A stretch of DNA of 64,000 bases from assembly GCA_005877695.1 (NCBI GenBank), contig VBOA01000010.1, forward strand, positions 74,983 to 138,982, in the 5' to 3' direction. Position 1 is the stretch's first letter, and each line of letters begins with the position of its first letter. Of the stretch, positions 49,880 through 59,903 are shown piece after piece. A model generated the notes under the pieces. The model saw only the letters and a program-made list of their open reading frames with translations, did not search any database and was not told the DNA's origin. The position numbers were made by a program, and so were the translations under genes. Origin of the DNA: Gammaproteobacteria bacterium (GTDB lineage Bacteria > Pseudomonadota > Gammaproteobacteria > Diplorickettsiales > Diplorickettsiaceae).

Positions 49880-50773
49880 ATGAAAATTACCATACTAGGT
49901 GGAGGTTTCGGTCTTTATGGCTATTTACCCGCTTTATGTAATCTCGACAATTTAAATATTATTCTTCCTCAGCGTTACCAGCAACATTTTCTGCAGCGTG
50001 ATGATATAAAATCTTTTTACGATCAGGTTGAATGGGTTAAGAAAGATGAGGAACTCTTAGAAATTTGTGAAGGAGTTATCATTGCTTTACCTCCTAGACA
50101 ACAAACTATCTGTGTGAAAAAATGCTTGGGTTATAAACATATAAGTCATTTCCTGCTGGAAAAACCAGTAGCCATTACACCTCATTTAGCCATTGATTTA
50201 ATCACCAATTTAAAAAAATCGGGAAAAAAATTCCGAATTGCATATAATTTTCGTTATACGGAGTGGGGTGAAACTTTACTTGCCAGTTTGGGTGGAATAA
50301 AAAATATCGCTTGGAATTTTCAAGCACATCATTATGCAAAAAATATCCAAACTTGGAAACGTTTACATCAGGAAGGGGGTGGGGCTTTACGTTTTTATGG
50401 AATTCATTTAATTGCCTTGCTCACAGAGCTAGGATATGACACTGTTTCTTATTCAGAAATAAACATAAATCAGTCTAATGAAGCAGAGAACTGGGAAGCC
50501 GAAATAGCAGGAGTAAATTTAGTTACTTGTTCTGTTAAGTTAGCAACCGATAGCAGGGATACTAATTTTTTAGTTAAAGATAATAAAAATCATACTTATT
50601 CTTTTTTACACCCATTTGATACCGCTTCCACCGGTATAGCAAGTTTTTCTGATGATAGAATCCCATTTTTAACTAAATTACTTCAGGATCTTTTTTACGG
50701 TGAAAAACAATATTATGAGTGGTATGAAACCACAAATTTACTTTGGAATCGTATTGAACAGAAGGTTTTATAA
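49880..50773 (+). CDS. Gfo/Idh/MocA-like NAD(P)-dependent oxidoreductase
   Basis: The 297-residue protein begins with a Rossmann fold (KITILGGGFGLYGYLPALC) and has the Gfo/Idh/MocA signature HFLLEKPVAITPHLA near residue 93, where Lys is the catalytic residue, followed by RIAYNFRYTEWG. The C-terminal half is shorter and less typical than in classic members. Position between the C-methyltransferase (one-base gap) and a GT2 gene (two-base gap) suggests that it reduces or otherwise finishes the methylated keto-sugar. The substrate is inferred from context only. Confidence 0.82.
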   Translation: MKITILGGGFGLYGYLPALCNLDNLNIILPQRYQQHFLQRDDIKSFYDQVEWVKKDEELLEICEGVIIALPPRQQTICVKKCLGYKHISHFLLEKPVAITPHLAIDLITNLKKSGKKFRIAYNFRYTEWGETLLASLGGIKNIAWNFQAHHYAKNIQTWKRLHQEGGGALRFYGIHLIALLTELGYDTVSYSEININQSNEAENWEAEIAGVNLVTCSVKLATDSRDTNFLVKDNKNHTYSFLHPFDTASTGIASFSDDRIPFLTKLLQDLFYGEKQYYEWYETTNLLWNRIEQKVL

Positions 50774-50775
50774 TA

Positions 50776-51717
50776 ATGAAAAAGATTTCTGTTATTACTC
50801 CTTGTTTTAATGAAGAAGACAATATTCATGAATGCATTGATGAAGTGCAAAAGATTTTTAAAGAAGATTTACCACAGTATGAATTAGAGCATATTTTTTG
50901 CGATAACTGCTCAAGTGATAATACTCTGAGTATTTTAAAGCAGAAAGCAGCCGTCGACCGGCGTATTAAAATTATTGCTAATTCTCGTAATTTTGGTATC
51001 TTAAAAAACACCTATAATGGTGTTCTAAATGCAACTGGCGATGCGGCGATATTGTTTATGCCCGTTGATCTTCAAGATCCTCCGGAATTGATCCTCGAGT
51101 TTGTTAAACAATGGGAAAAAGGTTATGAAATCGTCTATGGTATCCGCGCCAAGCGCGAAGAAAATTTTTTTATTAAGATGCTGCGTAAGGCTTATTATCG
51201 ATTATTATCGGCATGTACTTATGTTGATTATCCGCCTGATGTGGGTGATTTTCAATTAGTTGATCGTGTTGTTCTTAATGCCATGAAGCAAATTGATGAT
51301 GCCCAACCGTTTATGCGGTTAATGACTTTTGATTGCGGTTTTCGTTCCTTTGGGATTCCCTATACCTGGCGTGCACGTAAGAATGATGCTTCTCGTAATA
51401 GCTTTATGCAGATGATTAGTCAAGGAATGAATGGATTTATTGGATTTAGTAACGTTCCCTTACGTTTAGCCTTGTTTTTTGGATTAATCTTATCTGGCTT
51501 TAGTTTTTTCTATGCTTTTTTCGTAGGGATTATGACGGTTATGGGTCAAACCTTTGAAGCAGGGCGCGGCATTCCTACCGTTATTGTTGCTTTATTCTTT
51601 TTTAGTGGGATACAGTTACTTTTTGCAGGTATTCTTGGGGAATATATCTTAGCGATCTATAACCAAGTTCGGCGAAAACCCTTGGTTATTGAGAAAGAAA
51701 GAATTAATTTCGATTAG
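50776..51717 (+). CDS. Polyprenyl-phosphate glycosyltransferase, GtrB/DPM1-like (GT2)
   Basis: This 313-residue GT2 enzyme has the N-terminal block KISVITPCFNEEDNIHECID, then FCDNCSSDNTLSIL and ILFMPVDLQDPPELI, with the DLQDPP metal site typical of the GtrB/ArnC/DPM1 group. Two membrane helices follow near residues 228-290 (LALFFGLILSGFSFFYAFFV and FFFSGIQLLFAGILGEYIL). Such proteins load a sugar onto undecaprenyl phosphate in the cytoplasm for later use by a periplasmic GT-C enzyme. It belongs to the C-methyltransferase transcript and could supply the large membrane proteins at 37-41 kb or 53.7 kb. Confidence 0.88.
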   Translation: MKKISVITPCFNEEDNIHECIDEVQKIFKEDLPQYELEHIFCDNCSSDNTLSILKQKAAVDRRIKIIANSRNFGILKNTYNGVLNATGDAAILFMPVDLQDPPELILEFVKQWEKGYEIVYGIRAKREENFFIKMLRKAYYRLLSACTYVDYPPDVGDFQLVDRVVLNAMKQIDDAQPFMRLMTFDCGFRSFGIPYTWRARKNDASRNSFMQMISQGMNGFIGFSNVPLRLALFFGLILSGFSFFYAFFVGIMTVMGQTFEAGRGIPTVIVALFFFSGIQLLFAGILGEYILAIYNQVRRKPLVIEKERINFD

Positions 51718-51728
51718 TTTTTTTTAGA

Positions 51729-53242
51729 CTATTTTATGGTTAATAATTTAGTTTCTTCGGCGAGTGTAATATCTTTATTTACGCGATCATAATTATCTTT
51801 AAATCGAATAATGTCATCTTCACCTAAATAATTCCCGATTTGTAATTCAATGACTATTAGGTCGTTGAGTTCAAAATTACTTAGACAATGTTTGCTTCCT
51901 ATGGGTATAAATGTAGATTCTTGTGGCTTCAAAAGAAATGTTTTTTGATTATTTTGCACGGTTGCTATTCCTTTAACGACTACCCAATATTCGCTGCGAT
52001 ATTGGTGTAACTGCAAAGATAAGCTCGCCCCTGGATGGACAACAATCCGCTTCAACTTATAATTTTGTCCTTGATCTAATACGGTATAATGCCCCCAAGG
52101 GCGATTCACACTTTGATGATATCGATAAGCATCATGTCCAAATTTTTTTAGTTCATCGACTAACTGTTTAACCTGCTGCAATTGTGACTGCTCGCAAATA
52201 AGTAAGGCATCGCTGGTATCGACTATGGTTAAATTTTTTACGCCTAGCACCGTAATTAAACGTCCCGGTGAATTTTGATTATAAACCGTCGTATCAGTGG
52301 TGTTTCGCAAAATTGCATTTCCTAATACCCGATTACCATTGTTATCAGATTTTATTAATTTACTTAAACTATCCCAAGAGCCAATATCCGACCAACCAAA
52401 ATCAGCAGGAATAACGACCATATTTTTAGCTTTTTCCATTAAAGCGTAATCGATAGAGATATTGTCTAATTTTAAAAAACTTTTTTGATCAAATCTAAAT
52501 TTTTTTTCGAGATTATTCTGAAAAAAAGAAAGATAATTTTCACTTGTTTTCCAGCAATATAATATTTTTTTATAAAATTCAAGATTATACTTTTTTAGGG
52601 TATATAATAAAGTGTTAGCGGTAAAACAAAAAATGCCTGAATTCCATAGATAATTCCCTTGTTCTATAAAAGCAAGCACTTTCTCTAGGCAAGGTTTTTC
52701 ATGAAAATTTTTGACATGAAAGGCGGGGTCTAGGTCTAGTGTTTTAGAGTGACTATATTCGATATATCCATAAGCGGTTTCTGGTTTGTTGGGTATAATA
52801 CCGAAGGTGACTAATAACCCCTTTTTTGCTAATTGGTAAGCTTGCTTTACGCAGCGATTAAATTTAATTTGATTAGTAATAACATGATCCGTAATACTAA
52901 TAATACCGCATCAGGGTCAAATAATTTTTGTATAAATAATGCACTTAGTGCGATAGCCGATGTTGTATTGCGAGAAATAGGCTCTAATAAGAAGTTAAAT
53001 TCTTTTGTTTTAGAGAGGGCTACCAGTTTACTTAATTCATTTTTACTTTGATAGTAGTATTCAAAATTAGTGACGGTAATGATCTGTTGGACATTAGGTA
53101 TATTGGCTGCTCGCTGATAAGTTTTTTGTAATAAAGAGTGAGTTTCATTTTGGAGTCGAATAAAAGGTTTTGGGTGCGCTTCTCGAGAGACAGGCCATAA
53201 GCGGGATCCATTGCCACCGGATAATATAGTTGGAACTAGCAT
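51729..53242 (-). pseudogene. manC: Mannose-1-phosphate guanylyltransferase/mannose-6-phosphate isomerase, broken by frameshift
   Basis: The intact enzyme makes GDP-mannose from mannose-1-phosphate and also carries a phosphomannose isomerase cupin. The N-terminus (PTILSGGNGSRLWPVSREAHP, then LEPISRNTTSAIALSA) reads correctly to DPDAVLLVL and then shifts frame and stops. The rest continues in another frame as DHVITNQIKFNRCV through to the cupin (RPWGHYTVL and LSLQLHQYRSEYWVV). Where the family has LPADH, only two bases lie between the Leu codon (52892-52894) and the Asp codon (52887-52889) instead of six. Four bases are therefore missing, and Pro and Ala are lost. The C-terminal cupin could only be made separately, for example from GTG at 52679. 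Confidence 0.9.
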
Positions 53243-53722
53243 CTTCTCATCCTTGAGGTTTAAAGGTACTTATAAAATTTGGTTTTCTACTCTTTTTGTT
53301 AATTTTCCTTGTTTTTTAAATTTAAAAAGAACTTTTTAGTTTCAATATAAGTGATATCCAGCTAGATGCACAAAAAATAGCCTTATAAAAAAATTTAAAA
53401 CCTTGATTGGGTTAATATGAATGTAGCATTTGTTAAGTGTCAAGAAGCGAACATAACTAGAATAGTTATTTTTTTAACCCGATAAACTCATCTTTATCTT
53501 TTTTGAGCCCCTATTGAAGCATAGCTTTTTTAGGATATCAATAGACCTCCCTTATTGAAAGCAAAAAAAATAGGTTGCAAATTTAAAGCTAGATAACTTA
53601 CTTTTTTTGATGGGAGTGATACTATGTAAATGTTAATTCTTAAAGATGGAGTCAATAAATTTTTTTACCATAAAATTATTTATTTTGGCTATGGATTAAG
53701 ATTTCCTAAGGATAGGCGCTTT
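53243..53722. other. Divergent gap between broken manC and a membrane protein gene
   Basis: About 480 AT-rich bases. A perfect inverted repeat ATAACTA-GAA-TAGTTAT (53453-53469) is followed by a T-run to 53475, a weak terminator-like element with no gene running into it. GGGTTAA (53409-53415) and TTAACCC (53474-53480) bracket it as a wider inverted repeat. An open frame begins at ATG 53630, but the better-supported start is 53723. Confidence 0.4.
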
Positions 53723-55489
53723 ATGAATGAAAGAGTAAACCAGGATTTACTAGTTGCAAGTCAAGAAAAATTAGGGTTCGGATTCTTAGCCAAGCTAATT
53801 CCCATTGCTCTGGGTGGTTTTTGCTTTTTATTAGCTTGGTACCTTATGGGCAGTTTTAATTTGAATTATCCCATTGCTTATGGTGGTGATAATTTTTTCA
53901 TGTCTTGGATTATCAAGCGTTTAATTGATGGCTTCTGGAGCTTCAATAGTGTTTACTCTGGATTTCCTTTTGGTTCTGCTTTTTATGATTTTCCATTTTC
54001 AGATATGGGAACTTTTACGGTATTAAAGTTATTAGGGCTTTTTACTCATAGTTATATTCTAACAGTAAATATCTATATTCTCTTAGGATTTGCAGTCACT
54101 TCATCCATTTCCTATTTAATATTAAAAAAGTTTGGTTGTAATAACATTTTTTCAATAACAGGCGCGATTTTATTTACTTTTCTTCCTTTTCATTTTTTCC
54201 GCTTAGCCCATTTATTTTTTACTTGGTATTTTAGCATTCCTATATTTACGTGGTATGCGTTTAAAATATTTGCAAATAAATCTCTTTTTTTTGAATGCGG
54301 TAAAAATGCTTGGAAAAAAATTAAACTTTTTTTAAGTTTATTATTTTTAGCTTCTTTTGGTGTTTACTATACTTTTTTTGCAGTATTAATGTTTTTGGCT
54401 TCAGGAATTGCTGGCTCATTAAAATGGAAATCGAATAAAAATTTGATTTCCGCTTTTATAGCAATATTTATGTTGACAATGGGTGTAGGTTTAAATATCT
54501 CTCCCAATCTAATTCATTCGTATAAATATGGTTCGAATCCTACAGTAGCACAGCGCTTTGCAATGGAATCCGAGTATCATGGATTAAAACTCATTCAGAT
54601 GCTATTACCACAGCCATTACATCGCTCAGCTCTTTTACGTAAAATAAGCACGAAATATAATCAAACGTTCCCTTTAGTGGCTGAAAATATGACGGCTTCA
54701 TTGGGTTTAATAGGAAGTTGTGGCCTAATTATCATATTAGCTGTTGCCATAGCTACGCCTTTTTTTCGGTTTCAAGTCGATAGCCATATTCAATTATTGG
54801 CTTTTTTGACAAGTTTTCTATTTTTATTTACGACTATAGGTGGTTTTGCTTCAATATTTGCTTTGCTGATTACGCCTATGATTAGGGCTTGGAATAGGAT
54901 AAGTGTGTTTATCGGGTTTGCTGCGATTACTACTTTTATATTATCTACGGAACAATTTTTAAAAAAATTTACTTATAAACGTTTTTTAAAACAAGCAGAA
55001 ATTTATGTAGGAATTTTTTTAATCTGCTTTGGTGTTTGGGATCAAACCTTTACTAGGACAAAATTAGAGGTAATCAGTTTGAAAAATCAATTTCTTAACG
55101 ATGCTATGTTTGTTAAAAAAATTGAAAAATTAATTCCCAACGGCGCTGTCTATCAGCTTCCTTATATCCCTTTTCCAGAAGAAGTGATAAATAATAACTT
55201 TTATTCTTACGACCCATTTCGCGGTTATTTACATTCTTCAACGTTACATTGGAGTTCGGGTGGAATGAAAGGTAGACGGGGGGATTTATTTTTTCGTTAT
55301 TTAGCTAATCAACCGATGAAACACCAGATTGAAATTATAAAAAGGCTTGGTTTTAATGGGATTTATATTGATCGACGGGGATATAGTGATCATGGGGTTG
55401 CTATTGAAAACGAAATAAAACGAAATATTGGTCATCCCGTCACTTTTGTGAGTGAAGATAGCAATTTACTGTTTTTTTCTATTTTATAA
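53723..55489 (+). CDS. Large membrane protein, GT-C glycosyltransferase-like
   Basis: The 588-residue protein has about eleven or twelve membrane helices and an extracytoplasmic C-terminal part (about residues 470-588). The first outside loop contains YPIAYGGDNFFMSWIIKRLI and YDFPFSDMGTF, acidic motifs as in GT-C sugar transferases that use polyprenyl-phosphate donors. The tail includes YQLPYIPFPEEV and LHSSTLHWSSGGMKGR, similar to tails of uncharacterised membrane glycosyltransferases. No named homologue is recognised. The frame is open from 53630, but GGATAGG just before the ATG at 53723 (MNERVNQ) makes that start more likely. The 55523 GT4 gene follows closely. Confidence 0.75.
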   Translation: MNERVNQDLLVASQEKLGFGFLAKLIPIALGGFCFLLAWYLMGSFNLNYPIAYGGDNFFMSWIIKRLIDGFWSFNSVYSGFPFGSAFYDFPFSDMGTFTVLKLLGLFTHSYILTVNIYILLGFAVTSSISYLILKKFGCNNIFSITGAILFTFLPFHFFRLAHLFFTWYFSIPIFTWYAFKIFANKSLFFECGKNAWKKIKLFLSLLFLASFGVYYTFFAVLMFLASGIAGSLKWKSNKNLISAFIAIFMLTMGVGLNISPNLIHSYKYGSNPTVAQRFAMESEYHGLKLIQMLLPQPLHRSALLRKISTKYNQTFPLVAENMTASLGLIGSCGLIIILAVAIATPFFRFQVDSHIQLLAFLTSFLFLFTTIGGFASIFALLITPMIRAWNRISVFIGFAAITTFILSTEQFLKKFTYKRFLKQAEIYVGIFLICFGVWDQTFTRTKLEVISLKNQFLNDAMFVKKIEKLIPNGAVYQLPYIPFPEEVINNNFYSYDPFRGYLHSSTLHWSSGGMKGRRGDLFFRYLANQPMKHQIEIIKRLGFNGIYIDRRGYSDHGVAIENEIKRNIGHPVTFVSEDSNLLFFSIL

Positions 55490-55522
55490 TTTTTCTTAGA
55501 AATATTAGGTTTAAAATGATTT

Positions 55523-56665
55523 ATGCAAAACATTTTACATCTAGGTAAGTTCTCAAATGAGCGAGTGGGTGGTATCGAAACAGTAGTAGATAGGTTGCTC
55601 TTGGGATTAAGTCTAGATTTCAAGGTATTCAATCTGGTCGCTAATGACCATTTTAAAAATAAAGTAGTCGAGCAAACAGGCTATATCGAATATTGTGCCC
55701 CATTAGCAGGGATGTTTGCACGAACGCCTATCTGTCCTAATATGCCTTACTATCTAAATAAATTGTACCAGCGTTATCAGTTTTCGATAGTCCATTTACA
55801 TTTACCTAATCCAATGGCACATTTAGCCTCCGAAATTTTACCTGACTCAGTAAAGCGGATCATTAGCTGGCATAGTGATGTGATTCGGCAAAAAAAATTA
55901 CTACCGATATACCAACCATTCGTAAATCGCTTATTAAAACAAGCGAGCGCTGTTATTGTATCGACACCGTATTTAGCTGCGCATTCTGCTCAAATTAAAG
56001 TTGCTAGAGAACGCAATATTATACATATTATTCCTTACGGTGTTGATTTTGATTATTTTTTGATCAATAACTATCAGAAGAAAATTGAAGAAATTAAATA
56101 TCAACACGCGGGTAATTTTTTGATATTTGCTTTAGGTCGACATGTTTATTACAAAGGATTTTGTTATTTAATTGAAGCAATGAAACAATTGCCTAGTAAT
56201 ATTATTTTATTATTAGGAAGTGAAGGTCCATTAACGCCGGCACTTCAAAAACAAGTAAAAAACTTAAATCTAGGACATCGTGTTGTTTTTCTCGGGCAAA
56301 TAGCAAAGCAAGATTTACCTGCGTATTATCATGCCTGTGATATATTTTGCCTGCCTTCTATTGATCAAAGTGAAGCGTTCGGAATCGCACAATTGGAGGC
56401 GATGGCCTGTGCAAAGCCGGTTATTTGTTGCGATGTAACGCATGCTGCAAGTAATTTAAATAAAGATGGATTGACAGGCTTGGTGGTTCCACCCTGTTGC
56501 CCATTGGTACTGGCAAATGCCATCTTGAAGCTTTATCAAAATTCTTTATTACGACGTATTTTAGGCCAATCAGCGTATAATTATGCTAAAGAAAATTTTA
56601 CTACACAGAAAATGATAACAAAGGTAAAAAATCTTTATCATGAAGTACATTCATATTCTGGATAA
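55523..56665 (+). CDS. Glycosyltransferase family 4
   Basis: This 380-residue GT-B enzyme starts with NILHLGKFSNERVGGIETVV, the Gly-Gly acceptor loop of GT4 enzymes. The donor domain has FALGRHVYYKGFCYLIEAM near residue 197 and the Glu-x7-Glu motif in SEAFGIAQLEAMACAKPVI near 278. It probably transfers a hexose to the growing lipid-linked O-chain on the cytoplasmic face. It lies 33 bases after the membrane protein and 19 before the GT2 gene, as one plus-strand transcript. Donor sugar and linkage cannot be read from sequence. Confidence 0.88.
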   Translation: MQNILHLGKFSNERVGGIETVVDRLLLGLSLDFKVFNLVANDHFKNKVVEQTGYIEYCAPLAGMFARTPICPNMPYYLNKLYQRYQFSIVHLHLPNPMAHLASEILPDSVKRIISWHSDVIRQKKLLPIYQPFVNRLLKQASAVIVSTPYLAAHSAQIKVARERNIIHIIPYGVDFDYFLINNYQKKIEEIKYQHAGNFLIFALGRHVYYKGFCYLIEAMKQLPSNIILLLGSEGPLTPALQKQVKNLNLGHRVVFLGQIAKQDLPAYYHACDIFCLPSIDQSEAFGIAQLEAMACAKPVICCDVTHAASNLNKDGLTGLVVPPCCPLVLANAILKLYQNSLLRRILGQSAYNYAKENFTTQKMITKVKNLYHEVHSYSG

Positions 56666-56684
56666 ATAAAATTTAAGAAAAATT

Positions 56685-57488
56685 ATGAATTCGATTAAAC
56701 TTTCAATCAGCATTGTTGTCTATCAAGAAGATTTTTTACAAATTAAAGATTGCCTTTTAAGCGTGATTAATGCGATTCCAGATAATGTAAACTATAAAAT
56801 AGGTATTGTGGATAATGGTGCAGAACTCAATAAAAAAGCTAATTTCCAACGGGAAATTAAAAAAAATTTTTTTAATTTACCTATTTTTTATTTATTATCT
56901 ACTCGAAATGGGGGTTATGGCTATGGCCATAATCAAGTCATTTTAAACAGTGATGCAGAATATCATCTTATTCTAAATAACGATGTGTATTTAATGGCCG
57001 ATACTTTGAATAATGCATTTGAGTTTATGCAAAAATACAATCAGGTGGGAATGTTAGTCCCCGACGTCTATGACATGGAGAATAATCGAGTGCACCTATG
57101 TCGACAAAATCCGAGCTTATGGATTAGTTTTTTACGTCGGTTTGCTCCTAATTCATTCAAAAAAATCTTTCATAAAAAATTAAATAAATTTGAAATGCAA
57201 GATAAAAATTATAATGAAGCCATTTTTAATTTAAGCAATCCTACTGGTTGTTTTATGTTTTGTCGATTAAAGTTGCTAAAGCAATTAAATGGCTTTGATG
57301 AAAGATTTTTTATGTATTATGACGATTCTGATTTAGGTCGGCGTATGGCTGAAGTTTCTCAAATCGCATACTCACCCACCGTTAAAATAAGACATGTCTG
57401 GCGGCGTGCCGCTTACCAGGACAGGCGTATGGCTTGGATCGCGAGTAAATCAGCTTTATATTATTCATGGAAGTGGTTGCTAAAATAA
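56685..57488 (+). CDS. Glycosyltransferase family 2 (rhamnosyltransferase-like, WbbL type)
   Basis: The 267-residue soluble GT2 enzyme opens with LSISIVVYQEDFLQIKDCLL, then IGIVDNGAE, the loop NGGYGYGHNQVI and the metal site LILNNDVYL near residue 100. The later block LKQLNGFDERFFMYYDDSDL with the catalytic Asp is typical of WbbL-like rhamnosyltransferases. Genes for dTDP-rhamnose lie directly after it, which supports rhamnose as donor. Its 3' end overlaps the convergent rfbC by nine bases. Confidence 0.87.
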   Translation: MNSIKLSISIVVYQEDFLQIKDCLLSVINAIPDNVNYKIGIVDNGAELNKKANFQREIKKNFFNLPIFYLLSTRNGGYGYGHNQVILNSDAEYHLILNNDVYLMADTLNNAFEFMQKYNQVGMLVPDVYDMENNRVHLCRQNPSLWISFLRRFAPNSFKKIFHKKLNKFEMQDKNYNEAIFNLSNPTGCFMFCRLKLLKQLNGFDERFFMYYDDSDLGRRMAEVSQIAYSPTVKIRHVWRRAAYQDRRMAWIASKSALYYSWKWLLK

Positions 57489-58028
57489 AAATTTAGCTGG
57501 AATGTTTTTTAGATAAGCATAATTTTCATCTTTAGGCGATACTATTGGCTCGGATAATGGCCAATCAATAGCCAAACTGGGATCGGACCAAAGTATACCT
57601 TGTTCAGCTTTTGGGTTGTAGTAATCACTACATTTATAATGAAAGTCAGCGATCTCACTTAATACACAAAATCCATGAGCAAAACCTTTTGGTATAAAAA
57701 GTTGATAATGGTTTTCATCATTTAAAATAGTACCAAACCATTGGCCGAAGCTAGCAGATTGAGTTCTGATATCCACAGCAACATCAAACACACTGCCACG
57801 AATGACGGTTACCAATTTATCTTGTGGTTGTTGGATCTGATAATGTAAACCTCGCAAGACTTTTTTATTCGAACGAGAGAGATTATCTTGAACAAAATTT
57901 ATTTTTCTGTTTAGCAGTTTTTGATAGCGTTCTTCCTGGAAGGCTTCCAAAAAAAATCCGCGCTCATCCTGGTGAGATTTAGGATCAATTAGAACTAAAT
58001 CCGGGATTGAAGTAGGAATAATTTTCAT
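57480..58028 (-). CDS. rfbC: dTDP-4-dehydrorhamnose 3,5-epimerase
   Basis: RfbC (RmlC) epimerises dTDP-4-keto-6-deoxyglucose at C3 and C5, the third step of dTDP-L-rhamnose synthesis. The 182-residue cupin has [15 protein letters not shown] near residue 21, catalytic His in [14 protein letters not shown] near 60 and [13 protein letters not shown], and [14 protein letters not shown] with the conserved Tyr in [11 protein letters not shown]. Full-length. It overlaps rfbA by four bases (ATGA) in the rfbA-rfbC order and the convergent GT2 gene by nine bases. Confidence 0.97.
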   Translation of the reverse strand: MKIIPTSIPDLVLIDPKSHQDERGFFLEAFQEERYQKLLNRKINFVQDNLSRSNKKVLRGLHYQIQQPQDKLVTVIRGSVFDVAVDIRTQSASFGQWFGTILNDENHYQLFIPKGFAHGFCVLSEIADFHYKCSDYYNPKAEQGILWSDPSLAIDWPLSEPIVSPKDENYAYLKNIPAKFLF

Positions 58029-58897
58029 GATTCTCGTTTAATAATATCGATTAAGTAATTTCCATAGCTGCAGTTGACTAAATTATAAGCAGACCTTTCT
58101 AAAGACTCAGTATTGATGAAGCCTTTTCGCCACGCAATTTCTTCTAAGCAAGCTATTTTTAAGCCTTGGCGCTTTTCAACCACTTGTACAAAATGTGAGG
58201 CTTCTAATAACGCATCATGCGTGCCGGTATCTAACCAGGTACTACCCCGACTAATTAATTGGTGTGAGAGTTGTCCTTGCGTTAAATAATAGCGATTGAC
58301 ATCGGTTATTTCTAACTCGCCACGTGGAGAAGGTTTAATATTTTTAGCAATCTCAATGACTTGGTTGTCATAGAAATATAAACCGGTGACGGCCCAGTTT
58401 GATTTAGGAAGTTTTGGTTTCTCCTCAATGTCAATTAAATTATATTTTTTGTCGAAGACTGCGACGCCATAACGTTCCGGATCATTGACAAAATAACAAA
58501 AAATTTGCGCTCCCGTTTGTTGTCCAGCAGCCGCATTTAAAGTTTCTGAAAATTTTTCTCCATAGAATAGATTATCACCCAGAATGAGCGCTATTGAATC
58601 CTTCCCAATGAATTTCTCGCCTATAATAAAAGCTTGTGCTAAACCATCAGGACTTTTTTGGGTTAAATAACTAAGATTGATTCCCCATTGTGTACCATTT
58701 CCGAGTAAATTTTGATATTGGGACAAGGCTTCAATGCTGGTGATGATTAATATATCTTGAATACCCGCTAACATTAAAGCGCTGAGTGGATAATAGATCA
58801 TGGGTTTGTCATAAATGGGAAGTAACTGCTTACTAATCCCTTTAGTTATAGGATGTAAACGCGTTCCTGAGCCGCCGGATAAAATGATCCCTTTCAC
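58025..58897 (-). CDS. rfbA: Glucose-1-phosphate thymidylyltransferase
   Basis: RfbA (RmlA) makes dTDP-glucose from dTTP and glucose-1-phosphate, the first step to dTDP-rhamnose. The 290-residue enzyme has the nucleotide loop [20 protein letters not shown] at the N-terminus, [10 protein letters not shown] near residue 107 with the metal-binding Asp, and [20 protein letters not shown] near 155. The start codon is GTG (MKGIILSGG), with AAGGAAA suitably upstream. It is first in the rfbA-rfbC minus-strand pair and diverges from a rhamnosyltransferase gene. Confidence 0.97.
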   Translation of the reverse strand: MKGIILSGGSGTRLHPITKGISKQLLPIYDKPMIYYPLSALMLAGIQDILIITSIEALSQYQNLLGNGTQWGINLSYLTQKSPDGLAQAFIIGEKFIGKDSIALILGDNLFYGEKFSETLNAAAGQQTGAQIFCYFVNDPERYGVAVFDKKYNLIDIEEKPKLPKSNWAVTGLYFYDNQVIEIAKNIKPSPRGELEITDVNRYYLTQGQLSHQLISRGSTWLDTGTHDALLEASHFVQVVEKRQGLKIACLEEIAWRKGFINTESLERSAYNLVNCSYGNYLIDIIKRES

Positions 58898-58929
58898 GAA
58901 TAACTTTCCTTGTTAGCGAGTTGAAAAAA

Positions 58930-58973
58930 AGCATAGAGACTAGCTTCAATTTTTGTCTAGTGTAAGGTATATT
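58930..58973. promoter_or_regulatory. Overlapping divergent promoters, rfbAC and rhamnosyltransferase pair
   Basis: On the minus strand TAGACA (complement of 58954-58959) and TATGCT (complement of 58930-58935) are 18 bases apart and head to rfbA. On the plus strand TTCAAT (58945-58950) and TATATT (58968-58973) are 17 apart and head to the GT2 gene. The two sets interleave, so RNA polymerase could not occupy both at once. Confidence 0.4.
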
Positions 58974-58993
58974 GAATTTTATTAAAATAGCTT

Positions 58994-59866
58994 ATGGACA
59001 AAATGTTTAAACCTGCTGTATTAATTACAATTGTTCTTTACCAACCGGATCAGAGCAAGCTATTGAATCTAATTGATGTTTGTTCGCAATATGAAAAAAG
59101 CAAAATATTGTTATTTGATAATACTGAAGCTTCTCAAGTTTTTGAGTATGCTAGTACTAAGAGTATTATTATATTGAAAAGCCCCAAAAATGTCGGTGTA
59201 GGGGGTGCACATTATTTTGCCTGTCAAATGGCTGAAGAAAAAAATTTTGAATTTGTATTATTTCTTGATCAGGATAGTCAGTTGCCTGAAGATTTTATTA
59301 TGGATATGGTTTCAGGTTTTTATCGGTTAAAAAATTTACATCCTCGTTTGTGTGCGATTGGCCCCACTTGGGATGATCCTGAGTTCAAAAACTCCAAAAC
59401 CAAGGCAATTAAAGATAAATTAAGAAATCTGTTAAAAGCACCCAATTTAAAACAGGTATTAATTAGCTCAGGAATGTTGATTTGGGTGCCTACTTTAAAA
59501 CATATTGGTTATCCAAAAAAGGAATATTTTATCGATTTGGTTGATACCGAGTGGTGTTTACGCGCCTTATATAAAAATTATCAAATTGTTATGCTACCAG
59601 ATGTTTGTATGAAACACAGGATAGGTGAAATAAAAAAAATTAGTAAATTATTTGTTCAATATGAAAAACCTATTCGCTATTACTATTCATTACGGAATAG
59701 TTTTTTTCTATTTCATGAAAAAAATATTTTATTTTCTCATAAAGTTTTTATTCTCGCGGGTAACTTATTTAAGTTAAGAAAAATTATTTTTTCACCCAAT
59801 CCTCTACAAAGTTTAGTTGCGGCATTTCGGGGTGTTATCGATGGATTTTGTATGAAAAAAGTATGA
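58994..59866 (+). CDS. Rhamnosyltransferase-like glycosyltransferase family 2 (copy 1)
   Basis: The 290-residue GT2 enzyme begins VLITIVLYQPDQSKLLNLID, then ILLFDNTE, PKNVGVGGAHYFACQMAEE and the metal site FVLFLDQDSQLPEDF near residue 90. That DQDS form is typical of rhamnosyltransferases such as RfbN/WbbL-related proteins. KKEYFIDLVDTEWCLRAL near 175 holds the catalytic acidic pair. It is a clear paralogue of the next gene and sits between rfbA and rfbD. An internal ATG at 59003 (MFKPAVL) matches the start of the paralogue and could be the true start. Confidence 0.88.
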   Translation: MDKMFKPAVLITIVLYQPDQSKLLNLIDVCSQYEKSKILLFDNTEASQVFEYASTKSIIILKSPKNVGVGGAHYFACQMAEEKNFEFVLFLDQDSQLPEDFIMDMVSGFYRLKNLHPRLCAIGPTWDDPEFKNSKTKAIKDKLRNLLKAPNLKQVLISSGMLIWVPTLKHIGYPKKEYFIDLVDTEWCLRALYKNYQIVMLPDVCMKHRIGEIKKISKLFVQYEKPIRYYYSLRNSFFLFHEKNILFSHKVFILAGNLFKLRKIIFSPNPLQSLVAAFRGVIDGFCMKKV

Positions 59867-59903
59867 CTGATTAATATTAATACTATCTCTAGAAAGGCAT
59901 CAC

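Noticed and set aside
53453..53475. Terminator from the ATAACTA/TAGTTAT repeat with T-run
   Set aside because: No gene reads into it from the left and the stem has a single GC pair; it was kept only as a note on the intergenic region.
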